NCBI GenBank assembly: GCA_036566925.1
Contig: DATCVI010000145.1
Span: 13,230-77,229 of the forward strand
DNA length: 64,000 nucleotides
Source: Stenotrophomonas_A sp036566925
GTDB lineage: Bacteria; Pseudomonadota; Gammaproteobacteria; Xanthomonadales; Xanthomonadaceae
Direction: 5' to 3'
Shown: positions 56,765 through 64,000 of the stretch, piece by piece
Position numbering within the stretch: the first letter of the stretch is position 1
Layout of the letters: every line of letters starts with the position of its first letter
Notes under the pieces: model-generated
Database searches by the model: none
What the model was told of the DNA's origin: nothing
Seen by the model: the letters and a program-made list of their open reading frames with translations, nothing else
Translations under genes and position numbers: made by a program

Positions 56765-57358
56765 TCAGGAGAAGACGGCCTGCATGTGGCCGTTGACGAC
56801 AAAAAAAGCTTCTTGAGCGCCGGCGAGGACCTCGGCGTCCTCCTCCGGTTCCAGGCGGATCGCATTCAACGCGGCGGTAAGGCGGCGCCATGGCAAGGCG
56901 ACGCCGTCGTCGGCCGGCGCCAGGTGTGAAGCGCCGAAGTGAGCGTCCAGCCCAAGCGGCGCGATCAATTTCAGGATGACCGCCGCACCGAGAGTGGATC
57001 CTTCGGTGACGTAGAGCCAACCCAGGGCGCGGGGGAGAGAGGCTTCAGTCGTTGCGGGGGCGCACCCCGACCGCCGTGGGGGCGTGATGCCGAGCGTGCG
57101 CAGGTCAGCCTCGATCTGCGCCAGCCGAGCTCGGCCCGTCAGGTCGGGGAAGTGAGTGCGCAGGTCTGCCCTCGCATAGAGCGGCGCCGCGTCTGTGTGG
57201 AAGCGATGCTGCATGGCAAGGAATCGGCAGAAAGTCTGGCGGTCCCGGGCGATGCCATGGGCCAACAGGGTGTCGTCCAGCTGCTGGTGGGTGGTCCGGG
57301 TGAGGCGGCGCAGGGCGTCGACGCGCGATTCGGCGACGTGGGAGGGGGAGGTGGACAT
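56765..57358 (-). CDS. bphO: Biliverdin-producing haem oxygenase
   Basis: A 197-residue HugZ/BphO-type haem oxygenase. Proximal His24 lies in LRRLTRTTHQQLDDTLL, and the distal helix reads ALGWLYVTEGSTLGAAVI. It converts haem to biliverdin, the chromophore of the phytochrome encoded 169 bases downstream. The ATG at 57358 is chosen; an ATG at 57394 is in frame but adds a stretch unlike the family, and neither has a strong ribosome site. Confidence 0.9.
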   Translation of the reverse strand: MSTSPSHVAESRVDALRRLTRTTHQQLDDTLLAHGIARDRQTFCRFLAMQHRFHTDAAPLYARADLRTHFPDLTGRARLAQIEADLRTLGITPPRRSGCAPATTEASLPRALGWLYVTEGSTLGAAVILKLIAPLGLDAHFGASHLAPADDGVALPWRRLTAALNAIRLEPEEDAEVLAGAQEAFFVVNGHMQAVFS

Positions 57359-57684
57359 GGGGATTAGCGTAGCAAGGGGGGTGTTGTTCGGCATGGTACG
57401 GCCGCGGAGAGCTACCCAGACCTCGCGTCTCCGAGACCTGGTGACGTCGTTTTTGGGACTGCGATGGGTGTTCGGAGCTTGTGTTGCCCCTGTTCCACTT
57501 GTCCGCGTCCTGCATATTTCGTGTTCTGAGCATGAGCCGGCCTTAATTCTGGTGGACTTGGAGCGGAAGCGACCCGTTTGCCGTGCTCTGCTAAGCGGCG
57601 GGCCAGCGCCAGAGGCGCGCTCGTGGCCGGTGTTGCGGTATCGCGGGATGCTAGGCGCAGTCCCCCGGCCGATATTCGACACCG
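57359..57684. other. Non-coding stretch upstream of bphO
   Basis: No supportable gene. Base composition drops relative to neighbours. Presumably contains the bphO promoter, but no confident -35/-10 pair was found. Confidence 0.5.
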
Positions 57685-57856
57685 ATGACCGAAAGTTGCG
57701 TCTGTGATCGCAGGTGGGCTGCAACCTGCCAGCGTGGTTGCCGAAGACAAGCTGACGCTCGCCTTCGTTGATCTGCTGCAGTTCCATCCGGGCCACGTCC
57801 TCGTTATTCCCAAGCACCACTTCCCCGATATCCGCGAACTTGACGTCGAGACGCTC
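57685..57856 (+). pseudogene. Truncated and frameshifted HIT-family gene
   Basis: ATG at 57685 starts MTESCVC, the usual HIT opening (MTESCVFC), but the frame then shifts. The continuation IAGGLQPASVVAEDKLTLAF...HPGHVLVIPKHH is read in another frame from about 57704. Similarity stops near IRELDVETL (57856), well before the catalytic HxHxH motif. The gene therefore has both an N-terminal frameshift and a lost C-terminal half. HIT proteins hydrolyse nucleotide derivatives; this copy cannot be active. Confidence 0.72.
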
Positions 57857-58278
57857 TATCGCGACGAGATCGATTGGTCGCACGCCCAGAAGGCCGACGA
57901 CGCGGCCAAGGCCGATGGCCAGGTTCGGGCGCTGATCAAACAAAGCACCCATGGGGATGGGCCCTGTCGGCTACGGCCTGGCGATGCCAAGTCGGCTGAC
58001 CCCGGTCTGGCTCCGGTAGTGAATCGCCCGTGGCCGCGCCCCATCGAAGGGTGGCGCCGATGCAGACGGCTGACTCGATGTTGACGCACGACCTGGCAAC
58101 CGTGGGTTCTCGCATTGGCTGGATAACGGTGCGAAGCATCAGCGCCAACACTCCGTAGCTGTTCCTACTCTAGGCGGCTGGAAATTAGCGCGCGTCGGCG
58201 TCTGCCTTTGGTAACGTCTGCGTTCGACCTATAGGGGGGCGCGTAGCCCCTTCAATCGATAACTGGCGGGGGGGCTGG
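57857..58278. other. Gene-poor stretch after the HIT remnant
   Basis: A 422-base stretch. The frame stays open to about 58084 but the protein it would give is unlike HIT proteins or any family I recognise. The rest has stops in all frames and lower GC. Probably debris from a deletion or past insertion. Confidence 0.45.
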
Positions 58279-58596
58279 GTGAAAGCTTTGCAGAAGTTCA
58301 AGGACAGATCGTTCGGCTGGGCGTTTTTTCTCGCATCAGCACTCTTTGCTGGGGCTGGCTGGGGTGAGTCGGTCGGGCTCAGCCCGATGACGCGGGCAGC
58401 GCTTATGACGATCGCAGGTGCAATTCCGATGACGATTCAACTTGTTACGGGCTACGGTCTAGATGGGGGGTGGGTCGCGCGTTTCAGCAGGTCCGAGAAC
58501 CCTAAGCAGTATTGGGGTTCTTTTGCGGCATCGGCAGCTTTGGCGCTGTTCTTTGGGTATAGCGCACATCGAATCCTGGTGGGGCCCGCGAACTAG
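58279..58596 (+). CDS. Small hypothetical membrane protein
   Basis: 105 residues from a GTG with a GGGGGG run seven bases upstream. Three hydrophobic segments (about 12-27, 41-58 and 82-95) separated by short basic loops (ARFSRSENPKQYW). No family recognised. Codon use is less GC-biased than the neighbours, consistent with acquired DNA beside a tRNA gene. Confidence 0.5.
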   Translation: MKALQKFKDRSFGWAFFLASALFAGAGWGESVGLSPMTRAALMTIAGAIPMTIQLVTGYGLDGGWVARFSRSENPKQYWGSFAASAALALFFGYSAHRILVGPAN

Positions 58597-58681
58597 ACTG
58601 GCTGGTGATCATTGTGGCAATACGCTGATGTAGCTCCGTTCTTAGCCGATAGTGCGCATCAGAGAAAGACAGGACATATCG

Positions 58682-58972
58682 ATGCCAACGTCCGCCACCG
58701 ACGAATTGCTGCCAGCGGTTCTATCCGAAACAGGGGCCTACATGGGAAACCGCGGAAAGCTGAGAAGGGAGAAAAAGGCGAATGCGCGGGAGAATCGCAT
58801 GGCGCAGGAGAGGACCCGAAAGGTCCGTCAGCGCGCTCGCTGCAAGGCGGCCGTAGCGGATGCATCCACGGCCACCCGTAGGCTGCGCCTTTTCCTGGAC
58901 TTCCTGTGGCGAGCAACTGGCGGTCCTCTTGTGGCGATAACAGGCTGGTCTCCATTCTCGAAGAAGCCATAG
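58682..58972 (+). CDS. Short basic hypothetical protein (doubtful)
   Basis: 96 residues from the ATG at 58682, with AGGACA eight bases upstream. The middle is very basic and helical (KLRREKKANARENRMAQERT), with a C-terminal hydrophobic stretch (FLDFLWRATGGPLVAITGW). It could be a real ORFan or chance coding in low-GC sequence. Not recognised. Confidence 0.3.
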   Translation: MPTSATDELLPAVLSETGAYMGNRGKLRREKKANARENRMAQERTRKVRQRARCKAAVADASTATRRLRLFLDFLWRATGGPLVAITGWSPFSKKP

Positions 58973-59200
58973 GATGGGTCCGGCCGGCGCCTGCGCGGGT
59001 GAATCGCAGCCCGCGCCAAATGATTCCCGGCGGGTAACCCCGGCTTCGTAAGTTGGCTTACGGGCCCCAGCGGACCTGCGCTCAGTCGGAAGGGACGGGG
59101 TAGGGGGACGGGCGGTGGCTCCCCGAGTCGTCCTGGCGGCTCAGACGTGGTGCCGGCCTGGCCGCCGGGCGCCTTCCCGGCTCTCACCGCACACCCTGAA

Positions 59201-59229
59201 TTGACCGCACCCCCGCCAAACCCTAGAAT
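59201..59229 (+). promoter_or_regulatory. Sigma-70 promoter of tRNA-Thr
   Basis: TTGACC (59201-59206), 17-base spacer, TAGAAT (59224-59229), ending 10 bases before the tRNA. Confidence 0.85.
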
Positions 59230-59239
59230 TCGCGGCTCA

Positions 59240-59315
59240 GCCGGAATAGCTCAGTTGGTAGAGCGGCGCATTCGTAATGCGTAGGTCGTAGGTTCGATTC
59301 CTATTTCCGGCACCA
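59240..59315 (+). tRNA. tRNA-Thr, anticodon CGT
   Basis: A 76-base cloverleaf with 7-bp acceptor GCCGGAA/TTCCGGC, D arm with GTTGGTA, anticodon stem GCGCA/TGCGT and loop TTCGTAA (anticodon CGT, reading ACG). The T arm has GTTCGATTC, and the CCA end is encoded. All arms pair, with G-T pairs in two stems. Confidence 0.96.
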
Positions 59316-59326
59316 GTGTAGTGAAG

Positions 59327-59354
59327 CGCCCGGAGCTCGTGCTCCGGGCGTTTT
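59327..59354 (+). terminator. Rho-independent terminator of tRNA-Thr
   Basis: CGCCCGGAGC-TCGT-GCTCCGGGCG stem-loop followed by TTTT, 11 bases after the tRNA. The following 59355-59626 is non-coding leader of the cyo operon. Confidence 0.9.
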
Positions 59355-59626
59355 CATTTGCAGCGCATCTTCTTCGCGCTATGCCTGAACTCTTAAGAGC
59401 CATGCGCAAATCGTGATGATCGCTGCGACAACGTGTCGCACAGTTTCGCCCGGCCAATTGCGCCGGATCATTGCTCGATGCCTTTCGTGAACACGCCGTT
59501 GGGCTTAAAATTACGCGGCTAACCTGCGTCCCTGTTCAGTCCCGCGCCGCCCGCCCGGCAGCGCGGCCTGGATGCGCCTTCCGAGGTGGGGCGTGGGCTG
59601 GCGCCCCCTCGCAATTGGATCCACCG

Positions 59627-60571
59627 ATGATTCCGCTGAAACCCCTCGGGCGCGCATTGCGGCCCGGATTGGCGCTGCTATCGACTGCGCTGCTGGCTGG
59701 TTGCCAGTCGGCGCTGCTCGCCCCCAAGGGCCAGGTCGCCCAGGACCAGAAGACGCTGCTGATCACCTCCGTGGTGCTCATGCTGCTGGTCGTGATCCCG
59801 GTGATCGTGATGACGATCGCCTTCGCCTGGAAGTACCGCGCCTCCAACAGCAAGGCCCGCTACGAGCCGGAGTGGTCGCATTCGACCGCTATCGAAGTCG
59901 TGGTGTGGTCAATCCCGTGCCTGATCATCCTGGTGCTGGCGGTGCTGACCTGGCGCTCTTCGCATGCGCTGGACCCGTACCGGCCGCTGCAGTCCGACGT
60001 CAAGCCGGTCACCATCGAGGCGGTGTCGATGGATTGGAAGTGGCTGTTCATCTACCCGGAAGAGGGCGTGGCGACGGTCAACGAGATCGCGGTGCCGGTG
60101 GATACCCCGCTGAACTTCCGCATCACCTCGGACACGGTGATGAACTCCTTCTTTATTCCGCACCTGGGCACGCAGATCTATGCGATGGCCGGCATGCAGA
60201 CCAAGGTGCACCTGATCGCCAACGAGCCGGGCGAGTACTTCGGCATTTCGGCCAACTACAGCGGCCACGGCTTCTCGAAGATGGGCTTTGCCGTGCACGC
60301 CACCGACAACGCCGGCTACCAGGCCTGGCTGCAGAAGGTGAAGGCGTCGCCGACCGCGCTGGACGATGCCGCGCTGCAAGCGCTGGCGGCCAACCGCAAC
60401 GACCGCGAAAAGTACCCGGTCACTTACTACGCGTCGGTGCAGGGCGGCTTGTTCCAGTCGCTGCTCGACAAACACGCGCATGGACCGCACCACCAAGGCC
60501 ACGAAGACGGCCAGCATGAATCGGCAACGGCCTCCGAGCCGGTCGCCATGTGCACCTCCGGAGACAACTGA
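59627..60571 (+). CDS. cyoA: Cytochrome bo3 ubiquinol oxidase subunit II
   Basis: A 314-residue lipoprotein (lipobox LLAGC) with two transmembrane helices (about 40-62 and 84-104) and a periplasmic cupredoxin domain (MDWKWLFIYPEEGVATVNE). The cysteine pair of the CuA centre is absent where cytochrome c oxidase would have it (SANYSGHGFSKM), which identifies a quinol-oxidising subunit. The C-terminus is His-rich (HAHGPHHQGHEDGQH). ATG 59627 opens the lipoprotein signal. The ORF is open upstream without a better start. Confidence 0.95.
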   Translation: MIPLKPLGRALRPGLALLSTALLAGCQSALLAPKGQVAQDQKTLLITSVVLMLLVVIPVIVMTIAFAWKYRASNSKARYEPEWSHSTAIEVVVWSIPCLIILVLAVLTWRSSHALDPYRPLQSDVKPVTIEAVSMDWKWLFIYPEEGVATVNEIAVPVDTPLNFRITSDTVMNSFFIPHLGTQIYAMAGMQTKVHLIANEPGEYFGISANYSGHGFSKMGFAVHATDNAGYQAWLQKVKASPTALDDAALQALAANRNDREKYPVTYYASVQGGLFQSLLDKHAHGPHHQGHEDGQHESATASEPVAMCTSGDN

Positions 60572-62562
60572 TGCTAGGCAAACTCACGCTCGAGGCGGTC
60601 CCGTACCACGAGCCGATCATCATGGGCGCCCTCGGCGGCGCCGGCCTGATCGGCCTGGTCATCGTGGCCGCGCTCACCAAGTACAAGCTGTGGGGCTACC
60701 TGTGGCGCGAATGGTTCACCTCGGTGGACCACAAGAAGATTGGCGTGATGTACATCATCGTGGCGCTGATCATGCTGCTGCGCGGCTTCGCCGATGCGGC
60801 GATGATGCGTACCCAGCAGGCGCTGGCCGCCGGTGGCGGCGAGGGCGTGTTGCCACCGCACCACTACGACCAGATCTTCACCGCGCACGGCGTGATCATG
60901 ATTTTCTTCATGGCCATGCCGTTCATGACCGGCCTGGTCAACCTGGTGGTGCCGCTGCAGATCGGCGCGCGCGACGTCGCCTTCCCGTTCCTGAACTCGC
61001 TGAGCTTCTGGCTGTTCGTGGCCGGCGTGGCGCTGGTCAACATTTCGCTGGGCGTGGGCGAGTTCGCGCAGACCGGCTGGCTGGCGTACCCGCCGTTGTC
61101 GGGACTGGAATTTAGTCCAGGCGTCGGCGTGGACTACTACATATGGGCGCTGCAGATATCCGGCCTGGGCACCTTGCTGACCGGCATCAACTTCTTCGTG
61201 ACGATCATGCGCATGCGCACGCCAGGCATGACCCTGATGCGCATGCCGATCTTCACCTGGACCGCGCTGGTCACCAACGTGCTGATCATCGCCGCGTTCC
61301 CGATCCTCACCGTCGCCCTGGCGCTGTTGGGTGCTGACCGTTACCTCGGTACGCACTTCTTCACCAACGACGCTGGCGGCAACGCCATGATGTACGTCAA
61401 CCTGATCTGGATCTGGGGTCACCCGGAGGTCTACATCCTGATCCTGCCGGCGTTCGGCATCTACTCCGAGCTGGTGGCCACGTACTGCCGCAAGAAGCTG
61501 TTCGGCTACACCTCGATGGTCTACGCCACCGCCTGCATCGGCGTGCTGTCCTTCATCGTGTGGCTGCACCACTTCTTCACCATGGGCTCGGGTGCCAACG
61601 TCAATGCCTTCTTCGGCATCACGACGATGATCATCTCGATCCCCACCGGCGTGAAGATCTTCAACTGGCTGTTCACCATGTTCCGCGGCCGCGTGCACTT
61701 CACCTCGCCGGTGCTGTGGATGCTGGGCTTCATCATCACCTTCGTGATCGGAGGCATGACCGGCGTGATGCTGGCCATCCCGGCGGTGGACTTCGTGCTG
61801 CACAACAGCCTGTTCCTGATCGCCCACTTCCATAACGTCATCATCGGCGGCGTCGTGTTCGGCTACCTGGCCGGCCTGACCTACTGGTTCCCGAAGGCGT
61901 TCGGCTTCAAGCTCAACGAGAAGATCGGCAAGGCCTCGTTCTGGTGCTGGATCATCGGCTTCTTCGTCGCCTTCATGCCGCTGTACGTGCTGGGCTTCAT
62001 GGGCATGACCCGTCGCCTGAACACCTACAACCACCCCGAATGGGGTCCGTGGCTGATCGTGGCCGCGGCGGGCGCGGCGATCATTGCCTGCGGCATCGCC
62101 CTGAACCTGTGGCAGCTGGTCTACAGCGTGTGGAAGCGCAAGGACAACATGGACCTGTCGGGCGACCCGTGGGATGGCCGCACGCTGGAGTGGTCCACCT
62201 CCTCGCCGCCGCCGTTCTACAACTTCGCCCACCTGCCGCGCGTGGACAGCATCGACCAGTTCTGGGAAGACAAGCAGAAGGGCAATGGCTGGGTGCGTCC
62301 GAGCAGCTATGAAGACATCCACATGCCGCGCAACACCGCGGCCGGCTTCTGGATCGGTGCCTTCAGCATCGTCCTCGGCTTCGCCCTGACCTGGCACATC
62401 TGGTGGCTGGCGGCGCTGGGCCTGGTCGGCATGATCGGCAGCTTCATCGCGCGCACCTTCGACAACGACATCGACTACTACGTGCCGGCGGCGGAAGTGG
62501 AGCGCATCGAAAACGAGCGCTTCGCCCTGCTTGACCAGGCGCAGGCAACCAAGGCGGTCTGA
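60571..62562 (+). CDS. cyoB: Cytochrome bo3 ubiquinol oxidase subunit I
   Basis: A 663-residue haem-copper oxidase core with about 15 helices. Motifs WGHPEVYILILPAFGIYSE (CuB His and the crosslinked Tyr region), LHHFFTMG and AHFHNVIIGG (haem ligands) and FTAHGVIMIFFMAMPFM are intact. CGGAGAC precedes the ATG, which overlaps the cyoA stop by one base. It reduces O2 to water with quinol electrons and pumps protons. Confidence 0.98.
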   Translation: MLGKLTLEAVPYHEPIIMGALGGAGLIGLVIVAALTKYKLWGYLWREWFTSVDHKKIGVMYIIVALIMLLRGFADAAMMRTQQALAAGGGEGVLPPHHYDQIFTAHGVIMIFFMAMPFMTGLVNLVVPLQIGARDVAFPFLNSLSFWLFVAGVALVNISLGVGEFAQTGWLAYPPLSGLEFSPGVGVDYYIWALQISGLGTLLTGINFFVTIMRMRTPGMTLMRMPIFTWTALVTNVLIIAAFPILTVALALLGADRYLGTHFFTNDAGGNAMMYVNLIWIWGHPEVYILILPAFGIYSELVATYCRKKLFGYTSMVYATACIGVLSFIVWLHHFFTMGSGANVNAFFGITTMIISIPTGVKIFNWLFTMFRGRVHFTSPVLWMLGFIITFVIGGMTGVMLAIPAVDFVLHNSLFLIAHFHNVIIGGVVFGYLAGLTYWFPKAFGFKLNEKIGKASFWCWIIGFFVAFMPLYVLGFMGMTRRLNTYNHPEWGPWLIVAAAGAAIIACGIALNLWQLVYSVWKRKDNMDLSGDPWDGRTLEWSTSSPPPFYNFAHLPRVDSIDQFWEDKQKGNGWVRPSSYEDIHMPRNTAAGFWIGAFSIVLGFALTWHIWWLAALGLVGMIGSFIARTFDNDIDYYVPAAEVERIENERFALLDQAQATKAV

Positions 62563-62564
62563 GC

Positions 62565-63209
62565 ATGTCCACGGCTACTACCCTCGACACCCACGCCGCC
62601 CACACGGGCGGCCACGGCCACGGTCACGACGACCACGACCACGGGCACCACGACGCCGGCGGCAACACCGTCTTCGGCTTCTGGGTGTACCTGATGAGCG
62701 ACTGCCTCATCTTCGCCGGCCTGTTCGCCACCTTCGCGGTCCTCTCCGGCGCCACCGCCGACGGCCCGACCGCCAAGGAACTGTTCGACCTGCGCTTCGT
62801 GCTGGTGGAAACCTTCCTGCTGCTGTTCAGCAGCCTGACGTTCGGCTTCGCGATGATCTCGGCGGGCAAGCGCAACCTCACCGGCCTCTATGGCTGGCTG
62901 GCGGTCACCGCGTTGTTCGGCGTCGGCTTCCTGGCGATGGAAATCTACGAATTCCATCACCTGATCCACGAAGGCGCCGGCCCCGGCCGCAGCGCCTTCC
63001 TGTCGGCGTTTTTCACCCTTGTCGGCACCCACGGCCTGCACGTGGCCTCGGGCCTGCTGTGGATGGCGGTACTGGTGATTCAGATCGCCAAGAACGGCCT
63101 GACCGCCCGCAACACCACGCGCCTGGCGTGCCTGAGCCTGTTCTGGCACTTCCTGGACATCATCTGGATCGGCGTCTTCACCATCGTCTACCTGCTGGGA
63201 GCCCTGTAA
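62565..63209 (+). CDS. cyoC: Cytochrome bo3 ubiquinol oxidase subunit III
   Basis: A 214-residue subunit with five transmembrane helices, starting after a His/Gly-rich N-terminus (GGHGHGHDDHDHGHHD). FGFWVYLMSDCLIFAGLFATF opens the family fold. It begins two bases after cyoB and overlaps the cyoD ATG by one base. Confidence 0.96.
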   Translation: MSTATTLDTHAAHTGGHGHGHDDHDHGHHDAGGNTVFGFWVYLMSDCLIFAGLFATFAVLSGATADGPTAKELFDLRFVLVETFLLLFSSLTFGFAMISAGKRNLTGLYGWLAVTALFGVGFLAMEIYEFHHLIHEGAGPGRSAFLSAFFTLVGTHGLHVASGLLWMAVLVIQIAKNGLTARNTTRLACLSLFWHFLDIIWIGVFTIVYLLGAL

Positions 63210-63547
63210 TGGCCGGCCACGACAACCACTCCGATGCCCACGCCGGCCACGGCGGGGTGAAGTCCTACCTGATCGGCTTCGTGATGGCGGTCGTCCTGAC
63301 CGTCATCCCCTTCGCCATCGTGATGAACCACACCTTCTCGCGCGGCGTCACCGTAGCGATCATCTCGATCATGGCGGCGGTGCAGATGCTGGTGCACATC
63401 GTCTACTTCCTGCACATGGACCGCTCGCCCGAACAGCGCTCCAACGTCCAGGTCGGCCTGTTCTCGGTGCTGATCATCGGCATTGTCGTGATCGGCTCCC
63501 TGTGGGTGATGCACAACATGAACATCAACATGATGCCGATGGGCTAA
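63209..63547 (+). CDS. cyoD: Cytochrome bo3 ubiquinol oxidase subunit IV
   Basis: A 112-residue subunit with three helices (about 18-40, 46-70, 80-102), starting MAGHDNHSDAHAGHGGVKSY. It helps assemble subunit I's CuB site. No haem O synthase (cyoE) follows in the window; the operon ends at the terminator. Confidence 0.96.
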   Translation: MAGHDNHSDAHAGHGGVKSYLIGFVMAVVLTVIPFAIVMNHTFSRGVTVAIISIMAAVQMLVHIVYFLHMDRSPEQRSNVQVGLFSVLIIGIVVIGSLWVMHNMNINMMPMG

Positions 63548-63573
63548 AGCCCCTCGAATTTGTTGAAGTTGCG

Positions 63574-63604
63574 AAGGCCGCCTCTGGGCGGCCTTTGTTT
63601 TTTT
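63574..63604 (+). terminator. Rho-independent terminator of the cyo operon
   Basis: AAGGCCGCC-TCTG-GGCGGCCTT stem-loop followed by TTTGTTTTTTT. Confidence 0.92.
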
Positions 63605-63680
63605 CGGATGTTCGCGGACATCCCACAGATAGTCGCGCTTTGCTTTTGCTCTTCCTCCCACCACCAAGCCAGGCCATCGG

Positions 63681-63790
63681 GCATGCGGGGGGTGAGCCCT
63701 TTCGGGACAATCGGCGACATGGATGTCGCCGATTAGCCCCCAGGGATGGGTTCACGGCGTGTCCCGGATAGGGCCTGCCCCCGAATGCCG
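63681..63790. repeat. Composite palindromic repeat, copy 2 (inverted)
   Basis: The reverse complement of the 11940 element aligns here: the 26-bp hairpin AATCGGCGACAT-GG-ATGTCGCCGATT (63709-63734), TTTCGGGACA before it, and TTCACGGCGTGTCCCG and GGCCTGCCCCC after it are shared. The outer arms are more diverged (roughly three quarters matching) than in copy 1. Confidence 0.75.
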
Positions 63791-63801
63791 CACGTAAAAA
63801 A

Positions 63802-64000
63802 TCAAACCAGAAGCAACTCGATGCAATCCACAGGACACACCGGCACACACAACTCGCACCCAGTACACAAAGGCGCGATCACCGTATGCATATGCTTCGA
63901 ACCGCCCACGATCGCATCCACCGGACACGCCTGGATGCACTTGGTGCAACCAATGCAATCGGCCTCGACGATCCACGCCACCTGCGGCAATTTGTGCTCG
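63802..64000 (-). CDS. rnfB: RnfB-type ferredoxin, C-terminal part
   Basis: The 3' 66 residues of a protein that enters from the right edge. Two 4Fe-4S motifs are complete: CIGCTKCIQACPVDAIVGG and CTGCELCVPVCPVDC. The VAWIVEAD stretch before them matches RnfB of Xanthomonadaceae, where it occurs without the full rnf operon. The in-frame TTG at 63990 is internal, not the start. Confidence 0.88.
   Translation of the reverse strand, partial: EHKLPQVAWIVEADCIGCTKCIQACPVDAIVGGSKHMHTVIAPLCTGCELCVPVCPVDCIELLLV

Noticed and set aside
59627..60571. Cytochrome c oxidase subunit II (coxB)
   Set aside because: Lacks the CuA cysteines; gene order and lipobox match cyoA of quinol oxidase.
60480..63260. 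His-rich tails on CyoA, CyoC and CyoD as a novel metal buffer
   Set aside because: From memory, E. coli CyoA, CyoC and CyoD carry comparable His-rich termini, so this is a family trait rather than a novelty.
63802..64000. Complete 62-residue ferredoxin starting at TTG 63990
   Set aside because: The frame continues to the right edge with RnfB-like sequence, so the gene is truncated by the window.

Overview
The window is about 64 kb of GC-rich chromosome, densely coding, with almost every gene resembling those of the Lysobacteraceae/Xanthomonadaceae (Lysobacter, Luteimonas, Pseudoxanthomonas, Stenotrophomonas type). That placement is inferred from the families present: an Oar-like TonB receptor, a 'pathogenicity-like' DUF2007 protein, a stand-alone RnfB, cyo-type quinol oxidase, and palindromic intergenic repeats typical of this group. 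No complete transposon, prophage or CRISPR array is visible.

Layout. (1) 1-10665: two divergent gene sets for peptidoglycan-peptide handling. On the minus strand are NlpC/P60 endopeptidase, L-Ala-D/L-Glu epimerase, an RpiR/MurR-type regulator and the start of a probable L,D-transpeptidase. On the plus strand are a transglutaminase-like protein, an Oar-like TonB receptor, a penicillin-binding-type serine hydrolase and a VanX-type D-Ala-D-Ala dipeptidase. Two AT-rich inverted repeats in the shared promoter region look like operators. (2) 10670-18376: small conserved proteins, an EF-hand protein, a HAD hydrolase, a 2-oxoadipate dioxygenase (HglS/DUF1338) and an ECF42 sigma factor with its YCII and VOC partner genes. 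(3) 18564-26289: an MdtABC-like RND efflux operon. (4) 26544-35758: M20 amidohydrolase, queF, a LysM protein with internal repeats, a lipoprotein, a membrane-fused ECF sigma factor, tesB, enoyl-CoA hydratase, a PCuAC copper chaperone, a methyltransferase and a thioesterase. (5) 35755-48423: housekeeping block uvrA, rplU-rpmA-obgE, rpsT, murJ-ribF-ileS-lspA-ispH. (6) 48435-51445: small regulatory and hypothetical genes, including an SRAP-like protein that lacks the catalytic residues. (7) 51466-57358: red-light sensing operon bphO-bphP-response regulator-hybrid kinase. (8) 57359-59239: a gene-poor pocket with a decayed HIT gene and ORFans, next to tRNA-Thr(CGT). (9) 59627-63547: cyoABCD quinol oxidase; then a dispersed palindromic repeat and the 3' end of rnfB.

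The most coherent candidate system is the first 10.7 kb. Read together, the genes can import peptidoglycan fragments, trim their peptide at D-Ala-D-Ala and at the D-Glu/diaminopimelate bond, and epimerise L-Ala-D-Glu for catabolism, under a sugar-phosphate-sensing type regulator. Each family is known; the combined locus and its operators are inference. Other points worth checking are the inactive-looking SRAP paralogue, the histone-H1-like tail on UvrA, the sigma factor fused to membrane helices, and a dispersed composite palindrome present twice in opposite orientation.
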